The notes beneath the pieces are model-generated. The model did not search any database, was not told the DNA's origin, and saw only the letters and a program-made list of their open reading frames with translations. Positions 1-5,882 of a DNA stretch of 7,681 nt are shown one piece after another. The translations under genes and the position numbers were made by a program. This DNA comes from CBDUQP01 sp965369385 (lineage in GTDB: Bacteria > Planctomycetota > Phycisphaerae > SM23-33), in contig CBDUQP010000146.1 of assembly GCA_965369385.1 (NCBI GenBank), forward strand, positions 1 to 7,681, read 5' to 3'. The first letter of the stretch is position 1. Each line of letters starts with the position of its first letter.

Positions 1-55
1 GGGCTTGGTTCGCTTGAGATTATCGTTGTTCTTCCTTGGTCTGCCGTGAGGGCGG
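1..55. repeat. Direct repeat copy A, duplicated tail of the transposase gene
   Basis: Positions 1-55 are identical to positions 96-150, giving a period of 95 bp. The second copy lies inside the 3' coding end of the transposase, encoding the lysine/arginine-rich tail around GRPRKNNDNLKR. The first copy lies beyond the gene's left terminal repeat. The left end of the duplication cannot be seen because it begins at the window edge. It is either a partial tandem duplication of the transposase 3' end or the tail of a second, adjacent copy. Confidence 0.9.
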
Positions 56-57
56 AC

Positions 58-78
58 AAATAGGGACGCTACCCGTTT
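58..78. repeat. Left terminal inverted repeat of the transposase unit
   Basis: The 21-bp sequence beginning AAATAGGGACGCTACCC is the inverted match of 837-857, with one mismatch (A62 against C853). Read inward it has the form AAAT-GGGAC-GCTACCC-GTTT. The transposase stop codon (TAG on the minus strand, 69-71) lies within it, so the repeat supplies the end of the reading frame. Confidence 0.9.
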
Positions 79-797
79 GTTTTGCCCTTCTGGCTGGGCT
101 TGGTTCGCTTGAGATTATCGTTGTTCTTCCTTGGTCTGCCGTGAGGGCGGGCGGCCAGATTTCGGCCCGTGGTTTGTTCGAGTTCGGCGGTGAACTTGGC
201 ACTGCCGGCCGGTCGACCTGTTCGCGTGTTACTTCGGATGTTGGCCAGCATTTTCTCGTCATCTGCAGACCACGGATCGCCCAACAACTTGGACCATTTC
301 ACAGGCGGAACGTCGATCTGCATACCACAGGGATCGGTGATCAACTCGCAGCCGACGAGTCCACAATGTGCGCGTGCGGAGGACCAGGCCCAATCCTCTG
401 CATTGGCAACAATCCCCGCACGTACGGGATTGAGTTCGACGTAGCGAACCGCGGCCCAGAGATGTGCCGTGTCAAGCGTGCACGAGTAGAATCGCCCCTG
501 CCACAGACGCCCGCTCAATTGCTGCGTCCAGTTGACGTGCTGAGCGTAGCGGAGGTGGACAGGCTTGAGGGCGCAGGCCAGCGACTCGGCTCGCTCGGGC
601 ACGACGACGAGATGGACATGATTGCTCATCAGGCAGTAGGCCTGGACAGCCAGCCCATGCTTCTCGGCGTACTGGCCGAGCAGCTCCAGATAGCGGAGCC
701 GATCAAGATCACTGAAGAAGATATCCTCGCAGCGATTACCACGTTGAGTAACATGGTGTGCACAACCTGGTATGACCACCCTGGGCATTCTTGGCAT
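69..797 (-). CDS. REP-associated tyrosine (Y1, HUH) transposase
   Basis: This 242-residue protein belongs to the RAYT / TnpA-REP branch of the IS200-like Y1 transposases. These proteins cut and join single-stranded DNA at short palindromic repeats. The N-terminus, MPRMPRVVIPG followed by HHVTQRGN, is characteristic of the family. The metal-binding HUH pair is H60 and H62 in MSNHVHLVVV. The helix RYVELNPVRAG carries the candidate nucleophile Y119. GRLWQGRFYSC and the basic tail around TGRPAGS and GRPRK are also family features. The frame is open to an ATG at 815, but the ATG at 797 aligns best with family N-termini; 788 is also possible, and no strong Shine-Dalgarno site distinguishes them. 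The gene is framed by inverted repeats at 58-78 and 837-857 and appears intact. Family assignment is secure; present activity is not shown. Confidence 0.93.
   Translation of the reverse strand: MPRMPRVVIPGCAHHVTQRGNRCEDIFFSDLDRLRYLELLGQYAEKHGLAVQAYCLMSNHVHLVVVPERAESLACALKPVHLRYAQHVNWTQQLSGRLWQGRFYSCTLDTAHLWAAVRYVELNPVRAGIVANAEDWAWSSARAHCGLVGCELITDPCGMQIDVPPVKWSKLLGDPWSADDEKMLANIRSNTRTGRPAGSAKFTAELEQTTGRNLAARPHGRPRKNNDNLKRTKPSQKGKTNG
96..150. repeat. Direct repeat copy B, within the transposase 3' end
   Basis: This is the second copy of the 55-bp exact direct repeat, paired with positions 1-55. It is the copy that is part of the intact transposase reading frame. The 40 bp between the copies contains the last codons, the stop codon and the left terminal inverted repeat. 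Confidence 0.9.
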
Positions 798-836
798 GAC
801 ACAACCATACGACATTAACCGCTGATGTCAACCATA

Positions 837-857
837 AAACGGGTAGCGTCCCCATTT
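837..857. repeat. Right terminal inverted repeat of the transposase unit
   Basis: The sequence starting AAACGGGTAGCGTCCCC is the inverted partner of 58-78. It lies about 40 bp upstream of the chosen transposase start codon, so it overlaps the region where that gene's promoter would be expected. Confidence 0.9.
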
Positions 858-907
858 AAATAGTAATAATGCGTCTCGATGAATTGGCTTCAGGCGATTT
901 GTCTGAA

Positions 908-3577
908 TTATCTTCTGCTTGGCGACAACCAGAGCCAATCTGCTGCCATGCACACTATCGCAATCGCGGCGAATATCGGCCAGACCGGCAGCGACTGGCG
1001 TTTGGTGTCGACTGTGAAATCATCGAGTGACAATGGGAGCAAAAATTGGGCCTGCCCGCCGGGGCGGGACTGTCCCGCTTCTGGGCCTGTCCGCCGGGGC
1101 GGGACTGTCCCCTTCTTTGCGGTGGATCGCACATGACCGTGAAAAAGGGGACAGTCCCTCAAACATGGGACAGTCCCCCTTTTCACTCCAGCTTTCTCTC
1201 CAGCTTTCTCTCCAGCTTCCTCCCCAACACCGGTAACCATCCCACTTCTTTCATCAATAAGCCTGCCGCCGGTGAGTTTTGCCAGGCGATTGAGATTCTC
1301 CCAGTTGGCGCCGGTTCTGGCGAATTCACCCACACCCGCTGACTTCCCGCGTGACTGCCAGACCGTGCTTCCCTTCATAAGCACAACCGCTACACCACTA
1401 GTCGTCACCTTTTCAAGAATCGCTTCGTATCTGCCCGGTGCTACCTGCTTCATCTCCGCCGCGTGAGCGGGCATGCCACCCGAAACATCTCGCCAGAATG
1501 CGACCAGCTCAAGATTGTTCATGCTGCCGCTTTCGCCAATGGCCGAGACCGTCACCTTGACGCCCCTGTCTTCAACCGTGACCTTGCCGTCAAACCGGCT
1601 GTCAGTATCGGGACGCATGGTCCATTTCAGGATTCCGCCCAGCACTTTCGCCACATGATCGCGATCGGATTGTCCCGGCAGCCTGGTTGGATCTATAGCG
1701 AACATCGCCGATCGACCAAGACCGACTTGCGTAGCACCGAGAACCGCCTCGCCGCCCGCATTGATCAGCACAATTGTCTTCTTGGGCGCCGCACAGGGGA
1801 TGGAGCTAACCCGCATGCCCTCCAAAGATGACGCGCCGGCCGGAGCATCCTTCATCGCCATCTTCAGTTCACCGAACTTGTAGCGAGGCCCTCTGCCTAC
1901 ATTTACCAACTTCGAAAATATCCCCGCAAGCCCGCGAAGGTCCCCAGTGCATGTAAGATGCCCCCCGGTCAGCTCGGTGAGTTTCTCGACCGGCAGGCCC
2001 GCGCCATCGCCCGATCCGTCTGCGGATATTGCTACTATCGCCAGTGACGATCCGTTCTGGCGAATCAGGCGGGCGGCTTGTGTGGCATCGAAACGCTCGG
2101 TGTTCAGATCGCTCACGATAATCGTAAGGCGACGCCTGCCTTTGTCGTCACGTGCGGCCGCCGCCAGTTTTATCGCGTCGAATAACTTCGTAGCACCTGC
2201 GGGCTCTATCTTGGCCAATGCGTCACCAAGCGATGAATAGTCTATCGGATTCGATCCGCTGTCATAAAGGCCTGTGGGCGAATCGGCGAAGGTGATCACG
2301 CTCAGGCGGTCCTTGTTCGTCAAATACCTCTGCAAATTCAGCACCGCGTCGGACGCGAGGTTAAAGCGTGTTCTGCCGGCGGAGGCACCGGCGGGCGGGT
2401 TCGCCATCGACCCCGACGCATCCAGGATAACCGTCACCATGAGTGGCGAGCGGCTGTAAGGAACGGGAATTAGCGGAGAGATCACGTTCAGCGGATCGCC
2501 GGCGTCTGCCGGGCCGTCCGCCGGGCCGGTGCCCACAAGTAGCAGCCCACCGCCGCCCATTACATAACGTTGAAGTGCCCGACGAGCCGCCAGCGCTGGC
2601 AACTGCCCGGGGGCCAGCACCATTACAACTGCGGAGTATCTGCCAAGCGAGTCCGCCTTGTGGGGCATGTCTTCCAGCGGAATTCCTTCCGGCCGCATTG
2701 AGCTGTCGATGCTGACCAGGTCCGATGCATTGGTGCCCTTTCCCGCTACCCAGGCAATCAGCGGGGTGCGGCTTGGCAGGATAGCGTCTGCGGTATTGTT
2801 CTCATCCAGAATATCGCCCGGCGTTATGGTTGCCCGATACCGGCGGAACCCCGCGGGACTGTGTTCATCGGCGAAGACCACCGTCTGCGGGCGATTTGGC
2901 GCAAGGGTGAGTCTTCTCTGAGCTACGGGGGTAGCGTTTGGCCCGCGTGATATCGTCAGCACTGCTGCATCGCTGACGTTCGAGACAACAGCAACCGTCA
3001 GCCGCACGCTCCCGTCCATATCTCGCCTGGCAACAAAGCGGTCTATCCTGGCATCTGCGATCCTGTCCGCTGCCGGTATGATAATGACGGGAACGCCCAC
3101 CTGGCCCAGTTCGCCCGCTATAGCCTCCCAGCGATCATCCATGAACTGACCATCCGTCTTTATCAGCACCCCCGACGCGCGACCGTTTCGTGCTTCGCCC
3201 GCCGCCACACGCAGGGCTTGCGATATTCGCGTGCCGGTGCGATCCACGTCGGCAGGCTTGGATGCGACATTGGCTGCGAACCAGTACCTTTCGGTCGCCA
3301 GTGTGGGCGGTAAGAGAATATCCTGCTGACCCCGCATGGATGCCGAAACATCACTGAGCACGAGCCACGGCAGAGGCGTTGAGCTGCCTGCGATCAAGTT
3401 CGGTCCGGCCAGTGCAATGGCGGCCGCGATCACACACGCCATCTGCATGCAGACGGACACGCGCGACACCGGCCTTGCTCGCATGCGTCTTCGCGCGGCG
3501 ATATAGGCAGGCACGCACACAGCCAGGCATGCGACCAGCCACCATGGGTTCGTAAATGTCAATATTTTCCAAATCAT
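908..3577 (-). CDS. Membrane-anchored VWA / amidotransferase-like domain protein
   Basis: This 889-residue protein has a BatA-like layout. Two N-terminal hydrophobic segments (about 11-28 and 43-62) begin with FTNPWWL, as is usual in this group. A first vWFA-like segment follows (D76-V-S78-A-S80, with a TDG at 141-143). Next is a Rossmann-like, glutamine-amidotransferase-type region (about 270-355, with GGGGLLLVGTG). A complete vWFA domain comes at about 378-555, with a full metal-ion site: D386-A-S388-G-S390, T463 and D490. A beta-rich region follows, and the C-terminal membrane helix is at about 863-884. The soluble part is probably extracytoplasmic. Function is unknown; such proteins are thought to be metal-dependent scaffolds. 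The frame is open up to 3841, but the ATG at 3577 has an AGGA 5 nt upstream and matches the family start. Residues about 785-845 are low-complexity sequence encoded by inserted repeats. The usual MoxR and DUF58 partner genes are not seen. Confidence 0.85.
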   Translation of the reverse strand: MIWKILTFTNPWWLVACLAVCVPAYIAARRRMRARPVSRVSVCMQMACVIAAAIALAGPNLIAGSSTPLPWLVLSDVSASMRGQQDILLPPTLATERYWFAANVASKPADVDRTGTRISQALRVAAGEARNGRASGVLIKTDGQFMDDRWEAIAGELGQVGVPVIIIPAADRIADARIDRFVARRDMDGSVRLTVAVVSNVSDAAVLTISRGPNATPVAQRRLTLAPNRPQTVVFADEHSPAGFRRYRATITPGDILDENNTADAILPSRTPLIAWVAGKGTNASDLVSIDSSMRPEGIPLEDMPHKADSLGRYSAVVMVLAPGQLPALAARRALQRYVMGGGGLLLVGTGPADGPADAGDPLNVISPLIPVPYSRSPLMVTVILDASGSMANPPAGASAGRTRFNLASDAVLNLQRYLTNKDRLSVITFADSPTGLYDSGSNPIDYSSLGDALAKIEPAGATKLFDAIKLAAAARDDKGRRRLTIIVSDLNTERFDATQAARLIRQNGSSLAIVAISADGSGDGAGLPVEKLTELTGGHLTCTGDLRGLAGIFSKLVNVGRGPRYKFGELKMAMKDAPAGASSLEGMRVSSIPCAAPKKTIVLINAGGEAVLGATQVGLGRSAMFAIDPTRLPGQSDRDHVAKVLGGILKWTMRPDTDSRFDGKVTVEDRGVKVTVSAIGESGSMNNLELVAFWRDVSGGMPAHAAEMKQVAPGRYEAILEKVTTSGVAVVLMKGSTVWQSRGKSAGVGEFARTGANWENLNRLAKLTGGRLIDERSGMVTGVGEEAGEKAGEKAGVKRGTVPCLRDCPLFHGHVRSTAKKGTVPPRRTGPEAGQSRPGGQAQFLLPLSLDDFTVDTKRQSLPVWPIFAAIAIVCMAADWLWLSPSRR
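1047..1116. repeat. 35-bp tandem repeat, two copies, inside the VWA gene
   Basis: Positions 1047-1081 and 1082-1116 are near-identical 35-bp units sharing CCGCCGGGGCGGGACTGTCC, with a few differences (GCCTGC versus GCCTGT, and at the end). They encode the proline/glycine-rich stretch TVPPRRTGPEAGQSRPGG of the VWA protein on the minus strand. Confidence 0.9.
1066..1177. repeat. Four GGGAC[T/A]GTCCC palindromes inside the VWA gene
   Basis: The 11-bp near-palindrome occurs at 1066-1076 and 1101-1111 as GGGACTGTCCC, and at 1148-1158 and 1167-1177 as GGGACAGTCCC. The inner pair forms a larger inverted repeat, with ACTGTCCCCTTCTTT at 1104-1118 facing AAAAAGGGGACAGT at 1142-1155. The copies resemble the ends of the other GGGAC elements in the window. 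They are read through as coding sequence, giving two GTVP tetrapeptides on the minus strand (residues 801-804 and 823-826). Confidence 0.85.
1186..1221. repeat. 12-bp tandem repeat, three copies, inside the VWA gene
   Basis: The unit CTCCAGCTTTCT is repeated at 1186-1197 and 1198-1209, with a one-base variant (CTCCAGCTTCCT) at 1210-1221. Read on the minus strand it encodes the repeating peptide EEAGEKAGEKAG, a charged, flexible linker just N-terminal of the repeat-derived segment. The period is a multiple of three, so copy-number changes keep the frame. Confidence 0.92.
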
Positions 3578-3581
3578 GCAA

Positions 3582-3599
3582 ATCCTGTGAATCCTGTGA
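3582..3599. repeat. AATCCTGTG doublet at the VWA gene start
   Basis: Two adjacent copies of AATCCTGTG lie immediately upstream of the VWA start codon. On the minus strand they read CACAGGATT twice, so the AGGA nearest the ATG provides the likely ribosome binding site. Similar CAGGATT/ATGATT strings recur near gene boundaries in many bacterial genomes, as far as I recall. Confidence 0.6.
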
Positions 3600-3652
3600 A
3601 ATCCGCTCAATCGGCCGCTTCGGAGGCGATTGTTCCACCTCAATGCGAATCG

Positions 3653-3684
3653 GCATATTGCCAGCATATCGCCAAAGCATATGC
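3653..3684. promoter_or_regulatory. Clustered GCATAT motifs, possible regulator binding array
   Basis: GCATATTGCCA at 3653-3663 and GCATATCGCCA at 3664-3674 are adjacent 11-bp repeats with one mismatch. A third GCATAT follows at 3677-3682, inside the palindrome GCATATGC. The spacing is close to one helical turn. A looser palindrome, CCAA-GCATATGC-TTGG, spans 3672-3690. This could be a binding site for a regulator of one or both divergent genes, but the regulator is unknown and a chance repeat is not excluded. Confidence 0.35.
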
Positions 3685-3805
3685 GCTTGGAACTGGTTTT
3701 TGGTCCACTGGCGATAAGATGTTCAAATATCAAAGTCCAAAGCTTGCAAAGGGTCGATACGTTATGTCTAGTTATACCTTTGAAGAAGTCGATTTGCCTC
3801 AATGT

Positions 3806-3810
3806 GGAGA
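3806..3810 (+). promoter_or_regulatory. Ribosome binding site deciding the activator start
   Basis: GGAGA at 3806-3810 precedes three consecutive ATG codons at 3811, 3814 and 3817. An upstream in-frame ATG at 3802 would put this site inside the coding sequence. Only the third ATG has a normal distance (7 nt from GGAG), so 3817 is preferred; 3814 is the runner-up. Confidence 0.65.
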
Positions 3811-3816
3811 ATGATG

Positions 3817-5652
3817 ATGTCGCAACAGGTACGAGTAACATTTGAACCCGACAGCCGGACAGTGTTCGTCTTGCCCGGCACGAAAATGACCGAAGCCGCC
3901 GCCCGAGCGGGCCTGACGCTTGACGCCCCCTGCGGCGGAGCGGGCACGTGCGGAAAGTGTCGCTTGCTGGTTACCGCCGGCGCATGCGAACCGGGCGACA
4001 CCGACAAAAAGTTCTTCAGCGATGCGGAGCTGGCAGAAGGCTGGCGGCTTGCATGCCAGACGGCTATCTGCGGCGAAACCACCGTCACCGTTCCGGAAGG
4101 TTCGCGATTTGCTTCTCAGCACCAGATCCTCATGGAATCGCACAATAACGCCGCCGACGAAGTTATGCCCGCAGTCCGCAAAGTGCATGTCAAGCTGAAT
4201 GCCCCGTCGCTGGAAGACGATATGCCGGACCTGACTCGTCTTGACGAGGCGATCGGGCAAGTGAAGGTAGACCTGAATACACTGCGGGCAATTCCGCAGC
4301 TTTTGAGGCAATCCGGGTGGGAAGGCACTGCTGTGCTCACCGATCACCACCTGATAGATTTCGAACCGGGCGACACCACCGACATGTGCCTTGGCGTGGC
4401 ATTCGATATCGGCACTACAACAGTTGTCGCATCGCTGCTGAACCTTTGCGACGGAAGCGAACTGGCGATAGCCTCAGACATGAATCCCCAAACGCGATTC
4501 GGCGACGACGTCATCACGCGAATCATGCGTTGCACCGAAAGCGATACCGCACTGGCAGAGCAACAAGCTGCCATCATAGAAACCGTCAACTCGCTGATTG
4601 CCGAACTGTGCACGAAATCCGGCAAGAACGCGAAATATATATATGAAGTGAGCTTCGCAGGTAATACCACAATGGAGCACCTGCTGTGCGGCCTGGATCC
4701 CCAACAACTTGGGCAAATCCCGTTCGTTCCTGCACACGGACGCGGGCTCATGTTCCGCGCATCCGAACTCAAACTCAACATACATCCGCAGGGCGCAGCT
4801 TACGTGTTCCCGGTAATGGGCGGTTTCGTGGGCGGCGACACCGTTGCCGGAACGCTGTCAACCAAGCTATCCCAAGCCACCGGCGCCACGTTGATGGTGG
4901 ATATCGGTACGAACGGCGAAATCGTGTTGGCACATGGGGGCAAGTTGCTGGCTGCATCGACGGCTGCGGGCCCGGCGTTTGAGGGTGCCCGCATCTCGTG
5001 CGGAATGCGAGCGACCAACGGCGCGATAGAGAAAGTGGTAATCACGGACGATCTGGAAATAAACGTAATCGGAAACGCCAAGCCCGTTGGCTTGTGCGGT
5101 AGCGGGCTGATAGACCTGGCAGCGGACATGCTTGAAGTTGGCATTATCTCTCCCGAGGGACGCCTGCTGACCGGTGACGAACTGCCCGCGGACCTGCCCA
5201 GTGCCCTGAGGGATCGCGTGATTGAATCTCAGGACGGTCAACCGGCGTTTCTGCTGGCCGAGTCCCCGCGCGGACCGATCACCCTCAACCAGCGTGACAT
5301 AAGAGAGCTGCAACTGGCTGCGGGTTCCATAAGAGCAGGAATCAAGATCCTGCTTAAACAGGCAGACCTGGCGACGAGCGACCTTGCACAAGTTCTGATA
5401 GCCGGAGGATTTGGCAGCTTCATTCGGCGCAACAAGGCCCAGCGTATCGGACTGCTGCCCGGCGATGTCGATCACACGAAAATCAGATACGTGGGCAACG
5501 CCTCGCTCGACGGCGCAAGATGGGCACTGCTGTCTACCCGTGCTCGAAAACAAGCGGAACAACTAGCCCGCGATACCCAACATGTTGAGCTATCTCAAGA
5601 TATGAACTTCCAGATGGAATTCGCCGAAGCGATGATCTTCCCCGAAAACTGA
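3817..5652 (+). CDS. 2Fe-2S/ASKHA protein, RACo-like corrinoid activator
   Basis: This 611-residue protein matches the RACo family (DUF4445 / ASKHA). Its members use ATP and a low-potential iron-sulfur cluster to return inactive Co(II) corrinoid proteins to Co(I). The N-terminal ferredoxin domain has C39, C45, C48 and C80 in a C-x5-C-x2-C-x31-C arrangement, typical of a [2Fe-2S] cluster. After a linker domain, the ASKHA ATPase core shows DIGTTT (197-202), AGNTTMEH (281-288), DIGTNGE (362-368), GLCGSG (425-430) and LIAGGFG (527-533). Length is close to that of RACo (about 630). The C-terminal 4Fe-4S motifs of the RamA branch are absent. No signal peptide is seen, so it is cytoplasmic. It stands alone: no corrinoid protein or methyltransferase gene is in the window, so its substrate cannot be named. 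The frame is intact throughout. Confidence 0.92.
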   Translation: MSQQVRVTFEPDSRTVFVLPGTKMTEAAARAGLTLDAPCGGAGTCGKCRLLVTAGACEPGDTDKKFFSDAELAEGWRLACQTAICGETTVTVPEGSRFASQHQILMESHNNAADEVMPAVRKVHVKLNAPSLEDDMPDLTRLDEAIGQVKVDLNTLRAIPQLLRQSGWEGTAVLTDHHLIDFEPGDTTDMCLGVAFDIGTTTVVASLLNLCDGSELAIASDMNPQTRFGDDVITRIMRCTESDTALAEQQAAIIETVNSLIAELCTKSGKNAKYIYEVSFAGNTTMEHLLCGLDPQQLGQIPFVPAHGRGLMFRASELKLNIHPQGAAYVFPVMGGFVGGDTVAGTLSTKLSQATGATLMVDIGTNGEIVLAHGGKLLAASTAAGPAFEGARISCGMRATNGAIEKVVITDDLEINVIGNAKPVGLCGSGLIDLAADMLEVGIISPEGRLLTGDELPADLPSALRDRVIESQDGQPAFLLAESPRGPITLNQRDIRELQLAAGSIRAGIKILLKQADLATSDLAQVLIAGGFGSFIRRNKAQRIGLLPGDVDHTKIRYVGNASLDGARWALLSTRARKQAEQLARDTQHVELSQDMNFQMEFAEAMIFPEN

Positions 5653-5658
5653 TTCCAT

Positions 5659-5731
5659 AAAACTAGGGACGGTGCCTTATTTATTTCGTTTCAGATTATT
5701 CCTATTTAAATAAGGCACCGTCCCTAGTTTT
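5659..5731. repeat. Palindromic GGGACGGTGCC element (MITE/REP-like)
   Basis: Two perfectly complementary 25-nt arms (5659-5683 and 5707-5731), each containing TAGGGACGGTGCC, surround a 23-nt AT-rich loop. The element starts 7 bp after the activator stop codon and ends in a short T run, so it may also act as a transcription terminator. The outer sequence, AAACTAGGGACGGTGCC, is nearly the same as the repeat at 7613-7629. It encodes nothing and has the shape of a non-autonomous element mobilised by a REP-type transposase. Confidence 0.9.
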
Positions 5732-5882
5732 TGTTCTACTGCTCACCTGCTCTGCGTATCAATCTTCTGGACGCGTGAAAGCAATTGTAGTATCGTTCAT
5801 ACTGAGCGTGTGTATCTCTTCGGGGGAACCAAGCAATATGTAACATGTTGCACATCCTCTTCCACAATGATATCATGTCTGT
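5732..5882. other. Leader region of the LacI-family gene
   Basis: This 151-bp stretch separates the palindromic element from the regulator gene. It has a small inverted repeat, AGTAT-CGTTC-ATACT, at 5789-5803 and the operator-like palindrome at 5839-5852. I found no convincing sigma-70 promoter: TTGTAG at 5785-5790 has only a poor -10 partner near 5811. No clear Shine-Dalgarno sequence precedes the start codon. No gene is seen here. Confidence 0.5.
5839..5852. promoter_or_regulatory. Palindromic operator candidate for the LacI-family regulator
   Basis: TGTAACATGTTGCA is a palindrome with one mismatched pair, centred on AACATGTT. Extended to 5836-5855 it has 16 of 20 symmetric positions. LacI-family operators are typically even-length palindromes of this type. 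It ends 30 bp before the LacI-family start codon, a good place for autorepression. The link to this protein is inferred from position only. Confidence 0.5.

Larger units (their letters stand above)
58..857 (-). mobile_element. Transposase unit framed by inverted repeats (REPtron-like)
   Basis: An 800-bp unit consists of the transposase gene and flanking 21-bp inverted repeats with 20 of 21 positions matching. In known RAYT systems the transposase gene is bracketed by the REP sequences it recognises. The unit lies about 50 bp downstream of the stop codon of the VWA gene. Whether the whole unit moves, or only the repeats are mobilised, cannot be decided here. I did not find a flanking target-site duplication, and Y1 enzymes do not normally make one. 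Confidence 0.7.
3578..3816. other. Divergent intergenic region between the VWA and activator genes
   Basis: This 239-bp region lies between two diverging genes, so both promoters should be within it. I could not pick convincing -35/-10 pairs on either strand. A TTGCAA at 3744-3749 is followed by several TA-rich hexamers, but none at standard spacing. It contains a doublet of AATCCTGTG next to the VWA start and a cluster of GCATAT motifs at 3653-3684. The VWA reading frame is open across it but has no family-like sequence there. Confidence 0.6.

Noticed and set aside
36..818. A 260-residue plus-strand open frame across the transposase
   Set aside because: It is antisense to a clearly recognisable transposase, has no family-like motifs, and owes its length to the GC-rich codon pattern of the opposite strand.
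1047..1221. CRISPR array
   Set aside because: The repeats are adjacent without unique spacers of constant length, lie inside a coding sequence, and no cas gene is near.
3802..3816. Upstream ATG starts for the activator (3802, 3811, 3814)
   Set aside because: The GGAGA ribosome binding site at 3806-3810 would be inside the gene or too close for 3802 and 3811; 3814 is possible but less well spaced than 3817.
3578..3841. An 88-residue N-terminal extension of the VWA protein
   Set aside because: The extension has no family similarity, overlaps the start of the divergent activator gene, and precedes a family-like start (FTNPWWL) with a ribosome binding site.
4867..5562. A 231-residue minus-strand open frame inside the activator gene
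   Set aside because: It is antisense to conserved ASKHA motifs and has no recognisable domain; it is a shadow of the real gene.
5785..5816. Sigma-70 promoter for the LacI-family gene
   Set aside because: TTGTAG has no -10 partner at 16-18 bp that resembles TATAAT, so I did not list it as a promoter.
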